Below, one piece after another: positions 1 to 11,058 of a DNA stretch of 64,000 nt (position 1 is its first letter; each line of letters opens with the position of its first letter). The DNA lies in NCBI GenBank assembly GCA_029532625.1, contig JARFXM010000011.1:62001-126000 (forward strand), read 5' to 3'. The translations under genes and the position numbers were made by a program. The stretch is from Lomentospora prolificans (Eukaryota; Ascomycota; Sordariomycetes; Microascales; Microascaceae). Under the pieces are notes generated by a model that did not search any database, had not been told where the DNA came from, and worked only from the letters and a program-made list of their open reading frames with translations.

Positions 1-240
1 GGTTGCGGCTACAGCACGCACAATGTTGTAATGGGATAGGTGCAGTACCGCTCCTCCCAGAATCGCGACGCCCGTGATGCTCCGTGTAATCCATTTGTAG
101 GCGTAACGGTTGTGGTCGCCGCGAATGAAGTAGGAGAGATGGCAGGCAACGCCGGCCGCGGCCAAGGCGGCGCAACCTGTGGCGACTTGGTCATTGTCTC
201 TAAGGTCTACCATGTCGGCCATCATGCTTAATCGGTCCAT
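1..240 (-). CDS. N-terminal part of a small-helix membrane protein, cut by the window edge
   Basis: An open frame starts at the ATG at 240 and runs off the left edge without a stop (80 codons visible). After a short polar N-terminus rich in Met and Asp it shows a hydrophobic stretch (about residues 20-40), a charged/aromatic loop beginning YFIRGDHNRY, and a second hydrophobic stretch (about residues 53-75). This is the look of a multi-pass membrane protein. A PTH11/rhodopsin-like fungal membrane protein is possible, but no diagnostic motif is in view, so the family is not assigned. In-frame Met codons at 225, 222 and 213 could also be the start. The frame is open throughout and the codons are GC-rich, as in the neighbouring genes. 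Confidence 0.5.
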   Translation of the reverse strand, partial: MDRLSMMADMVDLRDNDQVATGCAALAAAGVACHLSYFIRGDHNRYAYKWITRSITGVAILGGAVLHLSHYNIVRAVAAT

Positions 241-1067
241 GGCGAATGCAAGTGCATGAACATGAACGGATAATAGTTACAGGGTAGTTGGGGAATATAA
301 CTCTGGTCTTCTATGATATTTGTTTCGATTATGCCAAGATATATTGAGTTCTTATGGACTGGCCAGTGATTTAAGGGCTTCGCTGTTTGAGGTCGCCTCT
401 AGGTGATCCTTGTTGATTGTTGTGTTAGTAGCCGTTGGTTGCAGTCCCGGGGTCTCAATGACCGCGAGCGGGTTCGGCCCCAATCACCCGGGCGGAAATT
501 TCGAGACGCAGTCTAGCCTCCCCTACTCGGACCGATGCAACCGGCCAGTCTAATTTCTGGATGAAAGCGCCTTGCGTGTCACTAAGCCTATATGACGTCT
601 CTTTTGCGCGCCGGACAGCCGCTGTAACCGACTAGCATTGTCCGGTATGGCTTAAACTTTTTATTATGCCGGTTCATCCTCTCTGTCACCTTGGCATATC
701 TTGGCGAGGTCTACTCCAAATTTCCCCAACTGCAGCTGGCCATCTCAGGGTTACGCGTTTATACAACTAATACCATACTACTTCAACGTGATTTGGCAAA
801 GAGAGGTCTAAAGATGAATAACTATTACAGGGAACACAGAAGCGCAATCAGGTGGATGAAGCCCAACAAATGCATTTCCAAAATCCACGTTGTCAAAAGC
901 ATAAAACGACAAACTGATAAGAGGTATTACGGATTTCACGATCGACATTTATCAAATATGGTGGTTAGAGTAGAAGTGGGCCTTTACTATTTCACTATTT
1001 GCTTTGAAAGGGTTCAAGCTCGGGTACACGGGCTCAGTACACATCTCCAATTGCACGAGGACCTCCT
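241..1067. other. Intergenic region, no gene recognised
   Basis: Shared upstream region of the partial membrane-protein gene and 3' flank of the sugar transporter. A 140-codon frame on the plus strand (691-1113) has no recognisable protein character and overlaps the 3' end of the transporter, so it is not called. No repeat or RNA gene was seen. Confidence 0.6.
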
Positions 1068-2915
1068 TCAAGAAGAAGCGTTCTCGACACGTGTCTCTGC
1101 GGACTCATCCTGAGACATCTCCTTATCCTTGACTAGCGCATTCATAGCTCCGCGAGACCTGGCTTGCTCAGTCTCCACGCATACGTAAGTCTTGAAACCC
1201 CTGGTCGAAACCTTGTTCCTAAACATCTCATCAATCTCTTCCAAACTGCGTCCGTTGACATCGGGAAGCATGAAGTAAATAAACACAACCGACATCAAGC
1301 CGCTGACGAACCAGATCCAAGAGTACTTGGCACCCCAGTTCAGCTCGGTGGGGTTGATGAAGTAGGGGGTGGTGAAGGTGCATGCCCAAGCCAAGACGAA
1401 GCTTACTGCCACGGACAGGCCCATGGTGTAGGCGCGGAGGTTCTGTGCGGGCAACTCTCCAGACGTCAAAAAGGCGTATGGCTCAAGGCCAAAGTTGAAA
1501 CCGAACAGGTAGAAGGCCATGGCCACAATAAGAGCGATACCGGCCTGGTGTGTTGAGAGGTTTGGTGCTGTGTAGACGGCTGCGATGACGAGCATGGAGA
1601 AGCTGCAAATAAGGCAGCTTGCCAGAATGAGCCGACGACGCCCCAGACGTCCGATCAGGAACCAGGAAAGCAATAGGCCAACCAGTCCGACGCAGTTGGT
1701 GATGACGGTCCACATGAACGGGTCGCCGACTTTGGCCTATTATTTGACGCTTGGTTAGACCTGTCAACCAGTCAAAGGCGGTTGGTTTACGTCGATTCGA
1801 ACTCACAATCTTCAAGAAGTAGGTACCAAAACTGAGGATAAACATTGCTCCGACACCAGCGTTCGCCGAGGTGACGCCAACGGAAACAATGGTCCTGCGA
1901 AGGTTCGGCCCCCGGAAGAGTTCCAGCATTAGGCGCCAGTCTTTTTGTGACTCGGCCTCCCGGGCAGCAATCATGCGCATTTCCTCGAATTCTTGCTGCA
2001 CTGCGACCTCGTCATATGCGCCCTTGCGAAAGAAACGGAGACTTTTGAGGGCTTCCTCCGGCCGGTTATGGTGGAGAAGCCATCTGGGTGATTCCGGAAG
2101 GAATGGCAAGGTGAGAACAAGGAAGGCAGGGATTGGGAAACAGACGTAGAGGGGGATCTGATATGCCATTCGGCTCTCAATCTCTGCGGTGGCGTTGTTG
2201 ACAACCTGTCACGGCATAGTCAGTAAAATGGACTTTTCCTACAGCAGAGGAAGCGCTCTAGAGGCGAGGCGGGACTAACCATGCCAATCGTAGTTCCAAA
2301 GGTAATCCAGAATGTGGCAATTCCAAAACACAGGCCACGGAGATGTGGCGGAGTGCATTCTTGCAAGTATACCAGGGCAAAATTCATGAGGATGCCATTT
2401 GCCAAGCCGCAGAGGAGTCGAGCAAAGTAAAGAACCCCAAAACTGGTCGTCTCAACCATGATGGCTACGGAAATGATGAGGAAAACAGAGGCAAGCATGA
2501 GCGAGTAGCGGCGGCTAAGGTGAGCACCAACTGGACCAGTGATCAAGGCCCCGACAAACGCTCCGAGAGTCATGAAGGACGTGATAATTTGTTGCGGGCC
2601 GGCCTAAGGAACACAGACGTGTCAGTAAGTTTTTTCCTTGACTCCAATGTCGTTCCGTTGAATCTGGTTTATTATTACCGCAATCGCCCAAGACCCGTCG
2701 GGGTTCTGATAGCCAAAGACTTGGAGGAAGCCAGGCATGGCCTGGAAGCCAGCTATGGCTCCCTTGTCGTAGCCATACTCGAAAAGCGACATGCCAACAT
2801 ATAGGGTAACGACCAAGATACGCCAGTTGGCAAGGAGGCCGAGCTTGCGCACGCCCTCATCCCTGAACTCCTGCATTTCGCCACCTTCGGGTTCGTCAAC
2901 TCGAACCTTTGCCAT
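1068..2915 (-). CDS. MFS sugar transporter (sugar/H+ symporter family)
   Basis: Plasma-membrane sugar permease of the MFS sugar porter family, the group that includes fungal maltose/general alpha-glucoside permeases. Four exons fit phase and splice sites: 2915-2679, 2603-2280, 2205-1807 and 1736-1068, giving 542 aa, the usual size. The 12-TM pattern is visible. Family signatures are the PESPRWLL motif (about residues 224-231) after TM6, the RLGRRR loop after TM7, and GRSLEEIDEMF near the C-terminus, the counterpart of the PETKG..LEE motif. The N-terminal tail is acidic. The start at 2915 is preferred over an upstream ATG at 3035 because the family begins with a short charged tail, and the extra segment looks like 5' UTR. 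The exact sugar cannot be read from the sequence. The divergent neighbour is a vanillyl-alcohol-oxidase-like gene. Confidence 0.93.
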
Positions 2916-3849
2916 CGTGTGGGATGTGTTTATAAATGTATAAAAGAGTAATGGGTGAAATCTCAGCGTTTGTGTGCCTTGTGGGCGAGGTAATAATGGT
3001 TGATAGGCGGATGCACCGTAGACGGCGAAGAGCAAGTTCAGGACTTCATGTGTCTCGGTGACACCAGGTGGATACTCGTATCTTTATATCCTTTCGTTAA
3101 TAATTTTCCCTCATGCCCCTCGAGATACATTCCTGGAGGAAATCCGGGGTATGTACGTTTGCGAATGGGGGAAGTCTGGGGAAGTCTGGGGTAAGGAAAC
3201 AGAATTTGCACCAACGTTTCGGTAACAACAGATCTCTGTGCACCTTGCAAAAATTGGCTTAGCAAGTTGTTTAGTCGTCTCCGCACGTCCTTGACGCTGG
3301 CCACCCTTACTAGGCTAACTAAACTTGCCCTTAACTCCCCGCCAGCACGAGGCGGAACGACAGAGCCCTAACCTAGTTTAGTCGCTCGCTAACTCGTGCA
3401 GGTCCGGTGCTAAGGACCCGGCTGCACCACCCTCGCACTAGAGGCCTATCCAAGGCTTTGGTTTTTATTCTCGGCGGGGTTGGGCTCGTCGGCTGCAATG
3501 AATGCGCGCCCTGTTGCAGCGAAACTCCGCCCCGGCAGTTTGGAGCCGACCTGAACAACGTTCGGCTCCTCCATCACCAAACACGTTCGAGTATAAGGAG
3601 AAGAGAGTGGGATTCATTTATAGGGAGTATAATTCGTCACCAGAGTACACAGACACACCAGCGCTCAATTACGGGGACAGGAAACGCCAACGTATTAACA
3701 TACATTATCACTCCTAGCGACCGTATCATACCAGTTATCCACCAGCTGCACAACCCTGCTCATAACATCAATACCATGGCGGCACAAAAGCCATGCACTT
3801 TGGCCCTCAACGAGGTAGAAAACCGCATGGCGGATGAGGTTGTTGGTAC
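2916..3849. other. Intergenic region between divergent transporter and VAO-like genes
   Basis: A 0.9-kb divergent promoter region. No second gene is supported. An ATG at 3776 lies upstream of the VAO-like start, but its frame cannot be spliced into the enzyme in correct phase with any plausible intron. Nothing else was recognised. Confidence 0.55.
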
Positions 3850-5740
3850 ATGGATCAAGACAGCCGAGCGCGCCCGCACCCTTACCATCCTCCCCCTGGT
3901 GTGGATGCAGCCACCTGGGCTAAGCTTGTTGTCCAATTTCGGGCCATCCTCGGCGACGATGGTATACTCACAAGCCATGAGCACCGTGTTCGGTATACCG
4001 ACCCCTACGCAGAACACCAAGACGAGACGGAGCAAGAGAAGAGGGGTAGTGCAGCTACCTTATTTCCGGTCACGGTTGAGCACATTCAGGGAGTGTTGAA
4101 GATCTGCAATGAGCACCGCATCCCTACATGGACCGTCTCTCGGGGCAAGAACCTGGGCTATGGCGGGCCCGCAGCAAGAGTCAAGGTGAGCCGTTCAGAG
4201 ATGCCCGAAATTACGCATTATTAGGTCATCGTTAACGCAGAAGCAAGGGCTCCATCATCCTCGATCTGCAGCGCATGAACAAGGTCATCGAGGTCAATGA
4301 TCGCTACTCTTATTACACCGTCGAACCCGGTGTAACATTCTTCGATATTTACAGGGCCATAAAGGAACAAAACAAAAAGGTCTGGTGCTCCGTTCCTGCT
4401 CTGGGATGGGGATCTGTCGTTGGCAACGCGCTTGATCGAGGGTGGGGTTACACCCCGGCCGGTAAGAGAATCCATTCTTTTAATTTTTTTTCTTGTTACA
4501 ATACTAGCTAGCAAAGCTAACCCTTGTGTCTTTCAAAGGTGATCACTCCAACCACATTTGTGGCATGGAGGTAGTGCTCGCGGATGGTACCCTCGTCCGA
4601 ACAGGCATGGGTGCCTTGAACGACTCAGTCTGCTGGCCACTCTTCCGTGGCGGTTACGGGCCTACCTATGACTCCATGTTTAGCCAGAGCAACTTTGGCG
4701 TTGTTACCAAGCTGAGCATCTGGGCTTCTCCCAGCCCTGAGGGCTTTATGATCTGCCGCCTTGACGTAGAGAAAGAGGACGACCTTACTCCCATGATCGA
4801 TACCTTCAGGGGCCTTTTATTGAACGACACTATCCAAAACCATCCCGTCATTGGAAACGTACCCCGCGAGCTTGCTAAGAAGGGAATGAGGAGCAAATTC
4901 TACGACGGAAAAGATGCCATTCCCGACGAAAAAATGGAGGAACTAAGGAAGGAGCTCGGGGTTGGCTACTGGTCGGCGCGGTTTGGGCTCTACGGTCCCA
5001 AGGAAATGATCGACTTCAATTACAAGAGGTGCCAAAAGGCGTTTGAGAAACTAGTGGGCGCCAGGTTGTCGGGCAAGGCCTTCTACCCTCCCGATGGTAG
5101 GGACCACCTGAACCCTGAAGATCTGCCGGCCGAGTACCGCACCGTGGAGACTGGAACACCCAGCCTAATGGCCTTGAAGTCAGTGCAATACCGTGGCGAA
5201 GACGGGTAAGTGACAGCTATCATCTCTCCCTCCGTGGGTATATCGTATGGCTAATCGTTCGTTAGCGGCCATGTTTCATTTTCTCCTATTCTCCCTCCCG
5301 AAGGAAAAGACGCCATGGACTTCTACTACGCCGCCAAAAAGTGCTGTTCCGAGTACGGTTTTGACTACTTTGGCGGCCTTCACTTGTACCCCCGTCACCT
5401 AGCCATGATCAATATGATTTACTTTGACAGGCAGTCGGAGACAGAGCGGCAGAACGCCAACAAACTCTTTGTCGACCTCGTCCACCTGGCTCGAAAGCAC
5501 GGCTACAGCGAATACAGGGCGCATATAGACTGGATGGACTTGGTGGCGGAGCAGTATGACTTTAACGGACAGAGCTTGATGAGACTGAATGAGCGCATCA
5601 AGGACGCGGTGGACCCCAATGGGATTCTTAGCCCGGGAAAGCAGGGGATTTGGCCGGAACGCTACCGAAACGGCACGGAAAAGCCCGCAGCTAACGGGAC
5701 CAATGGGATACAGAATGGTGTTAAAGAAATGACCATCTAA
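3850..5740 (+). CDS. Vanillyl-alcohol-oxidase-type FAD enzyme (VAO/4-cresol dehydrogenase family)
   Basis: Flavoprotein oxidase of the VAO/PCMH family, which oxidises 4-hydroxybenzylic alcohols, ethers, amines or 4-alkylphenols. Four exons: 3850-4185, 4248-4461, 4539-5205 and 5266-5740, total 563 aa. Penicillium VAO has about 560 aa. The first intron uses an AAG acceptor, the only one in phase. Visible family features are the FAD-binding loop GKNLGYGGPAAR (about residues 99-110), LGWGSVVGNALDRGWGYTP, a conserved Asp185 in AGDHSNH matching catalytic Asp170 of VAO, EYRAH with Tyr489-Arg490 matching Tyr503-Arg504, and the C-terminal DPNGILSPGKQGIWP. By eye, the position of the His that carries covalent FAD in VAO (His422) is Ala452/Met453 here, with the nearest His at 450, so flavin may be non-covalent. 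No signal peptide; probably intracellular (peroxisomal or cytosolic). Confidence 0.9.
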
Positions 5741-6528
5741 TGGGATATAGGTGTATATGAAGCGCTATAATGAAATGGTAAATATGATGGGCCGAACTCC
5801 TCTTTCGTGTCCTGGTTTCAGTACGATTTCAAAAATTTCCTTTTAACAAGAGTGGCTTGGGAAATTCCATGCGATGTTATGTAGACTCATAGCAAGCAGC
5901 TGTCTCGTTGTTTTTGTTGTTAGCAAGGCCAGGAATCTTCTCTATTGAACCCAGTTCCTTCACCCAGAGATGGCCAGGCTATCCGCCGTAGGCGGACACA
6001 CTGTACGAGAGCATATTGAGTCTTGGTTAAGTACAGACATTCCGTCTCCTGCTGAAAAGCAGCACCTCGAGGCTGATCCAAGGTCGATGTGTATAATGTT
6101 TCATTTCAATCAGTCATATGCAGGCTCGAGCGAAGTATCCATGCCCACCCTCAAACTCGTAGCTAGAATTACGCAAAAATGGCAGCCAATATGGGTGGAA
6201 TTTCTTCGCAATAACTCAAGAGATGGTTTTCTTCATCAAAAAGTGCGGCTTTGTCGTCGAAACATGCCTGCTCACCCTAATGTGAACGGAAAGGGCTCAT
6301 TGGTGGCATATGCGTGGAAGACGGCTTCGCGCCAGAAGAAGACACAGCCGGGTCCACAACAATTCATAATAATAATAGTGGCTGCGCCGTGCTCTCTTGT
6401 GTCCCCGGTGACGGAATGGCAGCGACACCACGCTGACAATCCCGGCTGTGATTACCGGCAACGCGATACTTCCGGGCGGAAACTGTAATGGGGCCTGTTT
6501 CCCCTAACAGTGTCCTCGTCTCCGGTCT
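5741..6528. other. Intergenic region, no gene recognised
   Basis: 3' flanks of two convergent genes. A 172-codon open frame (5970-6488, plus) has no recognisable domain, an odd composition and no intron signals; it is treated as chance. Confidence 0.5.
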
Positions 6529-7887
6529 TCACGCCGCCTGGTCAGCTGCACCACATTCTTCCTTTCTTGCCCTTAGCTTGCCCATTATTTTCACCAGCGG
6601 GTTTTGTTCGACATCAGTAGGTGCAGACATACAACCTCCGCACGATGGTTCGACATTAGACTCGCAAAGAAAATCCAAATATCTGCTTGTCTCCTCTGTT
6701 TCCTCCCAATTTATCCCTGCGCCCTCCGCCGCCGCATAAAAGGAATTCTTCTTGGTTGTGCCCGATGTGCTCGGTGTTTGGACTCGAGGGTCCGCTCCAC
6801 GCTCGAGTAAGAACTCCGCAATATCCCATCTCTTCGCCTGTACTGCGGCAGTAAGCGCGGTGCCCTTGTTCCATGCAGTGCCATCGATCCGCGCGCCATA
6901 GCTAAGGAGCATTTCCATGAGAGGTCGCCAGTCTTCTTTCGAACCAGGCTGCGTCCAGAGGTTATCGGCACGTTGCCTTACAACACGTGCAAGTGGACGC
7001 GAATATTTGGGGTTGGCGCCGTACTCGAGGAGCATCTGAACGGTGGCAAAGGTATGCTTCTCCACCGCCGTATCAAGCAGTAGGCCAGAGGTTCTGTCCA
7101 TAGGAGCAGTTGTTCTTTCTCCGTATACCATGTTCCGGCGGTCCATGAACGGCGCAGCATTCGGATCGGCGCCGTTCTGGAGGAGAAAACGGACAATGGC
7201 CTCATTATCGAGGCAGTGCCTCAAGGCTGTGCCAAAATGTCCCGCACGACTGGGCACTTGCTGGTTCGGATGGTACCCATGCTGGATGAAAAGTTGGAAT
7301 AGAGGCAGAGAGCGGTTTTCGCACGCAGCCCTCACGGAGTAGCCGGAAAGGGTAACACCTACTGCTTCAAGCAGGTAGCGCGCGACGTGTACCTGGTTAC
7401 CCATAGCGGCGCAGTCCAGTCCGTCGCGCAGGCCGATGGGGCGAAGAATTTCTTTCTTGTCCCGTATCCAACTTTGCACCTCATCGAGCCGTCCTTCCTT
7501 ACACGCTAAGTAAAAGGGTCGCACCCATGCCGGCCTGTAGTTTTCCGGTCGTGTGTAGCCGACCCAGTGACTTGATTTCGGCAGCGGCGGCGGCATGGGG
7601 GGAAGGTGCTCGAAGTATCCCTCGGTCTCTCTGCGCATTGGGGCGGACTTGGCATCGGCCCTGTCTTCCTGCCTAGCCATTATGGCGTCTACTAACCCAT
7701 TATCCGCCTGTGTGGATTCCTCGGAGCCGTACGGGCTGCCGCGCTGTCCGAGGGATGCTAGGCGAGCTTCGTCTTCTTCATCACGCTCAAGGACGGTTTC
7801 GTAGTATTCTTTCCAGGTTTCGGGCTGGTATGCCCTGGTTGGGGGAGCTGAGGGGACAAAATAGCCGTGGCGACTACGGTAAGGCAT
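6529..7887 (-). CDS. Ankyrin-repeat protein
   Basis: Single-exon protein of 452 aa when started at the ATG at 7887. The frame is open further upstream to 8130, but that part has no protein-like character. The first ~120 residues are polar and acidic (Glu/Asp-rich around residues 25-60) and are followed by a segment ending in GYTRPENYRPAWVRPFYLAC. From about residue 125 there are degenerate ankyrin repeats with the typical helix-turn pattern: CAAMGNQVHVARYLLEAVG, VRFLLQNGADPN, TVQMLLEYGANPKYS, MEMLLSYGARIDG, ALTAAVQAKRWDIAEFLLER. It is probably an intracellular protein-interaction scaffold. No enzymatic domain is fused to it, and its partners cannot be inferred. Such stand-alone ankyrin proteins are numerous and variable in filamentous fungi. 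Confidence 0.82.
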   Translation of the reverse strand: MPYRSRHGYFVPSAPPTRAYQPETWKEYYETVLERDEEDEARLASLGQRGSPYGSEESTQADNGLVDAIMARQEDRADAKSAPMRRETEGYFEHLPPMPPPLPKSSHWVGYTRPENYRPAWVRPFYLACKEGRLDEVQSWIRDKKEILRPIGLRDGLDCAAMGNQVHVARYLLEAVGVTLSGYSVRAACENRSLPLFQLFIQHGYHPNQQVPSRAGHFGTALRHCLDNEAIVRFLLQNGADPNAAPFMDRRNMVYGERTTAPMDRTSGLLLDTAVEKHTFATVQMLLEYGANPKYSRPLARVVRQRADNLWTQPGSKEDWRPLMEMLLSYGARIDGTAWNKGTALTAAVQAKRWDIAEFLLERGADPRVQTPSTSGTTKKNSFYAAAEGAGINWEETEETSRYLDFLCESNVEPSCGGCMSAPTDVEQNPLVKIMGKLRARKEECGAADQAA

Positions 7888-8332
7888 GGCCCCGGTGCGT
7901 CGGAGTGGATAAAAATATGTCCCCACGTACAAAGTATTATGCAGCAGGGCGTGCGGCGATGCGGATTTGTAAAGGAATAACCCTAGCGAGAGTGGAACTT
8001 GGATCTGGGGATTCAAATGACAGACTGATATTATAACACGTATATGACCGACCGAGGGACGCTGGCTTAAGAAACACGGATATTCAGGTTTCGCCAATAT
8101 TTTCTGTTGCCATTCACATAAAGTCGCCATGAAAACGGCTTGTAGGAATCGAGCAGGCAGACGCGGGGAAGGAGCAGAACCCCCCGCTTCAATTCCTTGG
8201 CTTCACCTCACAAGGATACAAAGGATCAACTTTCGAAATCTGCCTTGTCCCGTCGTCGGCTGTGTTTGTTTTGCCGCGGTCTAAAGTTCGTGGGTAAACT
8301 TTTGGCATTCAAGCCCGTGCGCAATCCCACAG

Positions 8333-8910
8333 ATGCCGTCCGAATCCGACCAACACTACGTCCACGACGCGGATCTTGGGTCAATACCACAAATGTACAT
8401 CAGTAAGGTTACTGGAGGACAAGTCGTGTCACAAACAATCAGTACTATGGACGGCGAGGTCCTGATCCCCCGCAGCGGTGCGTTTCGTGATCGTGGGGAG
8501 CCGCTGTAATATGAGCTAATACGACAGGGACTAGAATCGATGAGATCACCGTTATGTACATTCCCGCTGCATCTTCCACTACTCCGCCAACTAATAGCTC
8601 CGAGACTTCGGTCTCCACCATCTTTGACGGAGACGGCAGCCACCAGAGACATCACCTCGACCACTACGGACGCCGCCTCAACTGTATCCACACTCTCAAC
8701 CGAGATTGATTCGCCGGTCTTCACGTCTCCCCCAACTAGCGGGCCTGCCGCCACGCATCTCAACCGTTTAATAATACTTCTAGTGCATCGTCGGGCACCC
8801 CGACGCTGTGCGTCGCGATAACCAATAACCCAGCGAGCGGCCGAGCCTGCATGTATTCGACACCCTACAGATATGATGCTTCAAGCGCTGGCCCGCATTA
8901 ATGAATCCCA
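8333..8910 (+). pseudogene. Decayed gene for a Ser/Thr-rich (probably cell-surface) protein
   Basis: From the ATG at 8333 a coding-like frame of about 50 codons runs to a good intron: GTGCGT donor near 8484, a GCTAATAC branch site and a GACAG acceptor at 8527. Spliced, it continues in phase into a Ser/Thr-rich stretch (VMYIPAASSTTPPTNSSETS). The Ser/Thr-rich pattern then moves to the next frame (ETAATRDITSTTTDAASTVS). From about 8755 it returns to the first frame (NNTSSASSGTPTLCVAITNN) and ends at TAA 8908. Two compensating frameshifts in one low-complexity domain point to a degraded gene. A correct gene with an unusual extra intron is less likely. The composition resembles the linker of the partial gene at 63125, but no homology is claimed. 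Confidence 0.45.
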
Positions 8911-9130
8911 TATCGACGGTGTGACGTATCATGGGTAATACGTTAAATCCCCGGAGTCACCACTCGGCTATGGTTAGCCCATAATTAATACCAAAGTCAA
9001 GGCTCCACCCTAGCGAATTGGATTGAGCCATCCCAACATGTCAAAGACACGTTGTCAAGTGAGTGAAAGGTACTTAGAATGAGAAGGCGGAAGGAAAAAG
9101 GCAAGACTAAGGGAGCAAATTTGGAAAAGG

Positions 9131-9161
<31 letters not shown>

Positions 9162-9605
9162 AAAACATACAACACCGGGGATTCGCTGGTCGTCACCGAC
9201 CCAACTACTAGTCCGGCGCTTCGCAGCTTGTGTTCAGGGGAGCGGACGGGACCCTCAATTCTCTGCGAGCTATGGTCGTATGTGCTGGTTTTGCAGGGAA
9301 ATGGGTTTATAAGCCCTCTTTGGATCTCACACGCTGATACTAATCGATTTCACGTACCGAGCTGGCTCGCGCTTGTCGCCTTCACGAGCCACAGAAGGTA
9401 TTGATGAAGTGACAACGGATATGACTCTTTGCATGCACTGTACATTTCGCGGAGCCCGAGCTGGAACGAAACTAACCCAGTATATCTACAGCCTTAAATT
9501 GTATCTACAATGTCTGGTAATCGCGCATATAGGATCTATGGCCGTTCCGTATTTCCTATCGGCGGGTCTTAACGGTGTAAAATTCGGTCTGCTCCAGGTA
9601 ACCCC
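8911..9605. other. Intergenic region with a long A-tract
   Basis: No gene recognised. The stretch holds a purine-rich segment leading into a 29-bp A run (9131-9159). Confidence 0.5.
9131..9159. repeat. Poly-A mononucleotide tract (29 A)
   Basis: Uninterrupted A29 followed by G and A5, preceded by a purine-rich segment. It is either a mononucleotide microsatellite or the tail of an old retro-insertion; no element body was recognised upstream. Confidence 0.85.
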
Positions 9606-10245
9606 TCAAAGTAAAACAGCCATGCCACCAATGGCCCCAGCGATAACCACAGCAGCTGGAATAACTAGATCCACAGCACCCGAGCCGGAGCTTGCCCCCG
9701 ACCCTGAGCCTGAGCCAGCCGTGTTGGTTGGGGTAGACTCCGCGGCGGTTCCCGTGCCGGGCGATGCGGTCTCCTCGGCGTTGCCGCCCTCGCCGTCACC
9801 GGCAGCGGTCGCTTCGCAGCCAGAATTGTACGATGTCGCCACGTCGGAGGGGCAGATAATGGGCAGGCATGTCCTGGGGAAACCGATCCGTCAGCGTGGT
9901 AGTCTCATGAGGCTTCGAGCTGGTGTTACTTACGCAACCATGCTTGTGCCGAATACGCATGCACAGCTGTGGAAGTTGGTCTTAGGATCGCATGTCTTGG
10001 AGACGCTCGTGTGCATCAAAGTGGAGCAGAGTTCATAACTCCTAATAGGGATCCGTGGGTGATTAGTACAATGCTAGTTCAGCATTTCGTTCAAAAATCG
10101 GACATGTAGTATGTGGTAGGTGTTTGGAACAAACGCACGAAAACTTGGCTGCATCTGCAGTCTCGCATTTGGAAAACCAATCGGGCTCAGCAACGGCTGC
10201 GTATACTTGTAGCCCGGACAGGAGAAGGAATAGCTTGAGGTTCAT
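9606..10245 (-). CDS. Small secreted CFEM-domain protein, probably GPI-anchored
   Basis: The protein starts with a signal peptide (MNLKLFLLLSGLQVYAAVAE) followed by a Cys-rich domain, a Gly/Ser/Ala/Thr-rich stalk and a C-terminal hydrophobic tail (VIPAAVVIAGAIGGMAVLL) after a GSGA region, as expected for a GPI anchor. Proposed exons are 10245-10145, 10041-9934 and 9873-9606 (158 aa). The second intron is clear (GTAAGT donor, CCCCAG acceptor). The first needs a GTTTTC donor, which is poor, but it is the only one found that keeps phase with the TACTAATC branch site and TTAG acceptor. It yields exactly eight cysteines with the CxC pair typical of CFEM (HSCAC). CFEM proteins act at the fungal wall, for example in haem/iron capture or host interaction. 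The exon 1 boundary is uncertain. Confidence 0.72.
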
Positions 10246-11058
10246 GGCTTCCTTTGTTTTTTGATGCGATGCTCTAGGAGAAGGGGTGATGGAGGTGGAA
10301 GCGGCGATCTTATCTGGCAGGGAGCAGGTGGGTGAGTGCCGTCTTATATTCGCAGGTTCAAATGTCCATGGCTAACTTTGCATGGCTCGCCACTTCAAAT
10401 CTAGTGATTTTTGGTCTTGTCCATTGGCTCATATCGTCGGCTCCAGCTCCAGGGGCAGTGACATGTTCACTGTGCATTATTTGACGCCCAAATGACACTG
10501 CAACAGCTTGATTGGAACAGGGTGGGACGCTTCCGATTAACTAGGGCCCAATCAAACAAGGGAAGCCGCCGCATGGAGTCTTACATCTCTCGATCGTGAA
10601 CACTGTTGGCTTAATTTACTTCTCGCATTGCTCGCCGGAATAGGGGTGGCTCGCTTTGTTGTAGTCTCTCGATGAAGTATCGTGGTTGTCAGGAGGGTGA
10701 ATAGCGGGCGTATTCAGCCGTAGCTATCTACGCCAAGGGCATTTGTCAATGGGCGGCTGGTCGCGTAACTTGACGAGTAGAGGACCACGTCCGTAATCAG
10801 GGCTGCTCTTGGGGTTGCTCTTGGGTACTAGATGGACTCGAAGCTAGGACAGCTGCCTCTAAGATAGCTAAGGATACGCCCTGAAAATTGGCCGAGAAAG
10901 AGAATCCGAGTTGGGTTAGGTAGTTAAAGATGAAGTAAAGTAAGGTCAGGCGAAAAAGCCGGTATAGAAGTGAGTGCGAGGATTAGAGCAATTGACCTTG
11001 GCCCAAGCGGGGGAGACAATGGGCAAAGCGAACTAGCACAAGCACGCTACTGTCCTGC
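10246..11058. other. Intergenic region, no gene recognised
   Basis: Upstream of the CFEM gene and downstream of a decayed gene. No frame with protein character, RNA gene or repeat was noticed. Confidence 0.55.

Noticed and set aside
691..1113. 140-codon plus-strand frame
   Set aside because: Overlaps the 3' end of the sugar transporter and has no protein-like character.
3776..3849. Upstream ATG at 3776 as the VAO-like start with an intron
   Set aside because: The only GT-AG pair (about 50 nt) joins in the wrong phase; the ATG at 3850 gives a family-length protein.
5970..6488. 172-codon plus-strand frame downstream of the VAO-like gene
   Set aside because: No domain, no promoter or intron signals, atypical composition; could not be supported.
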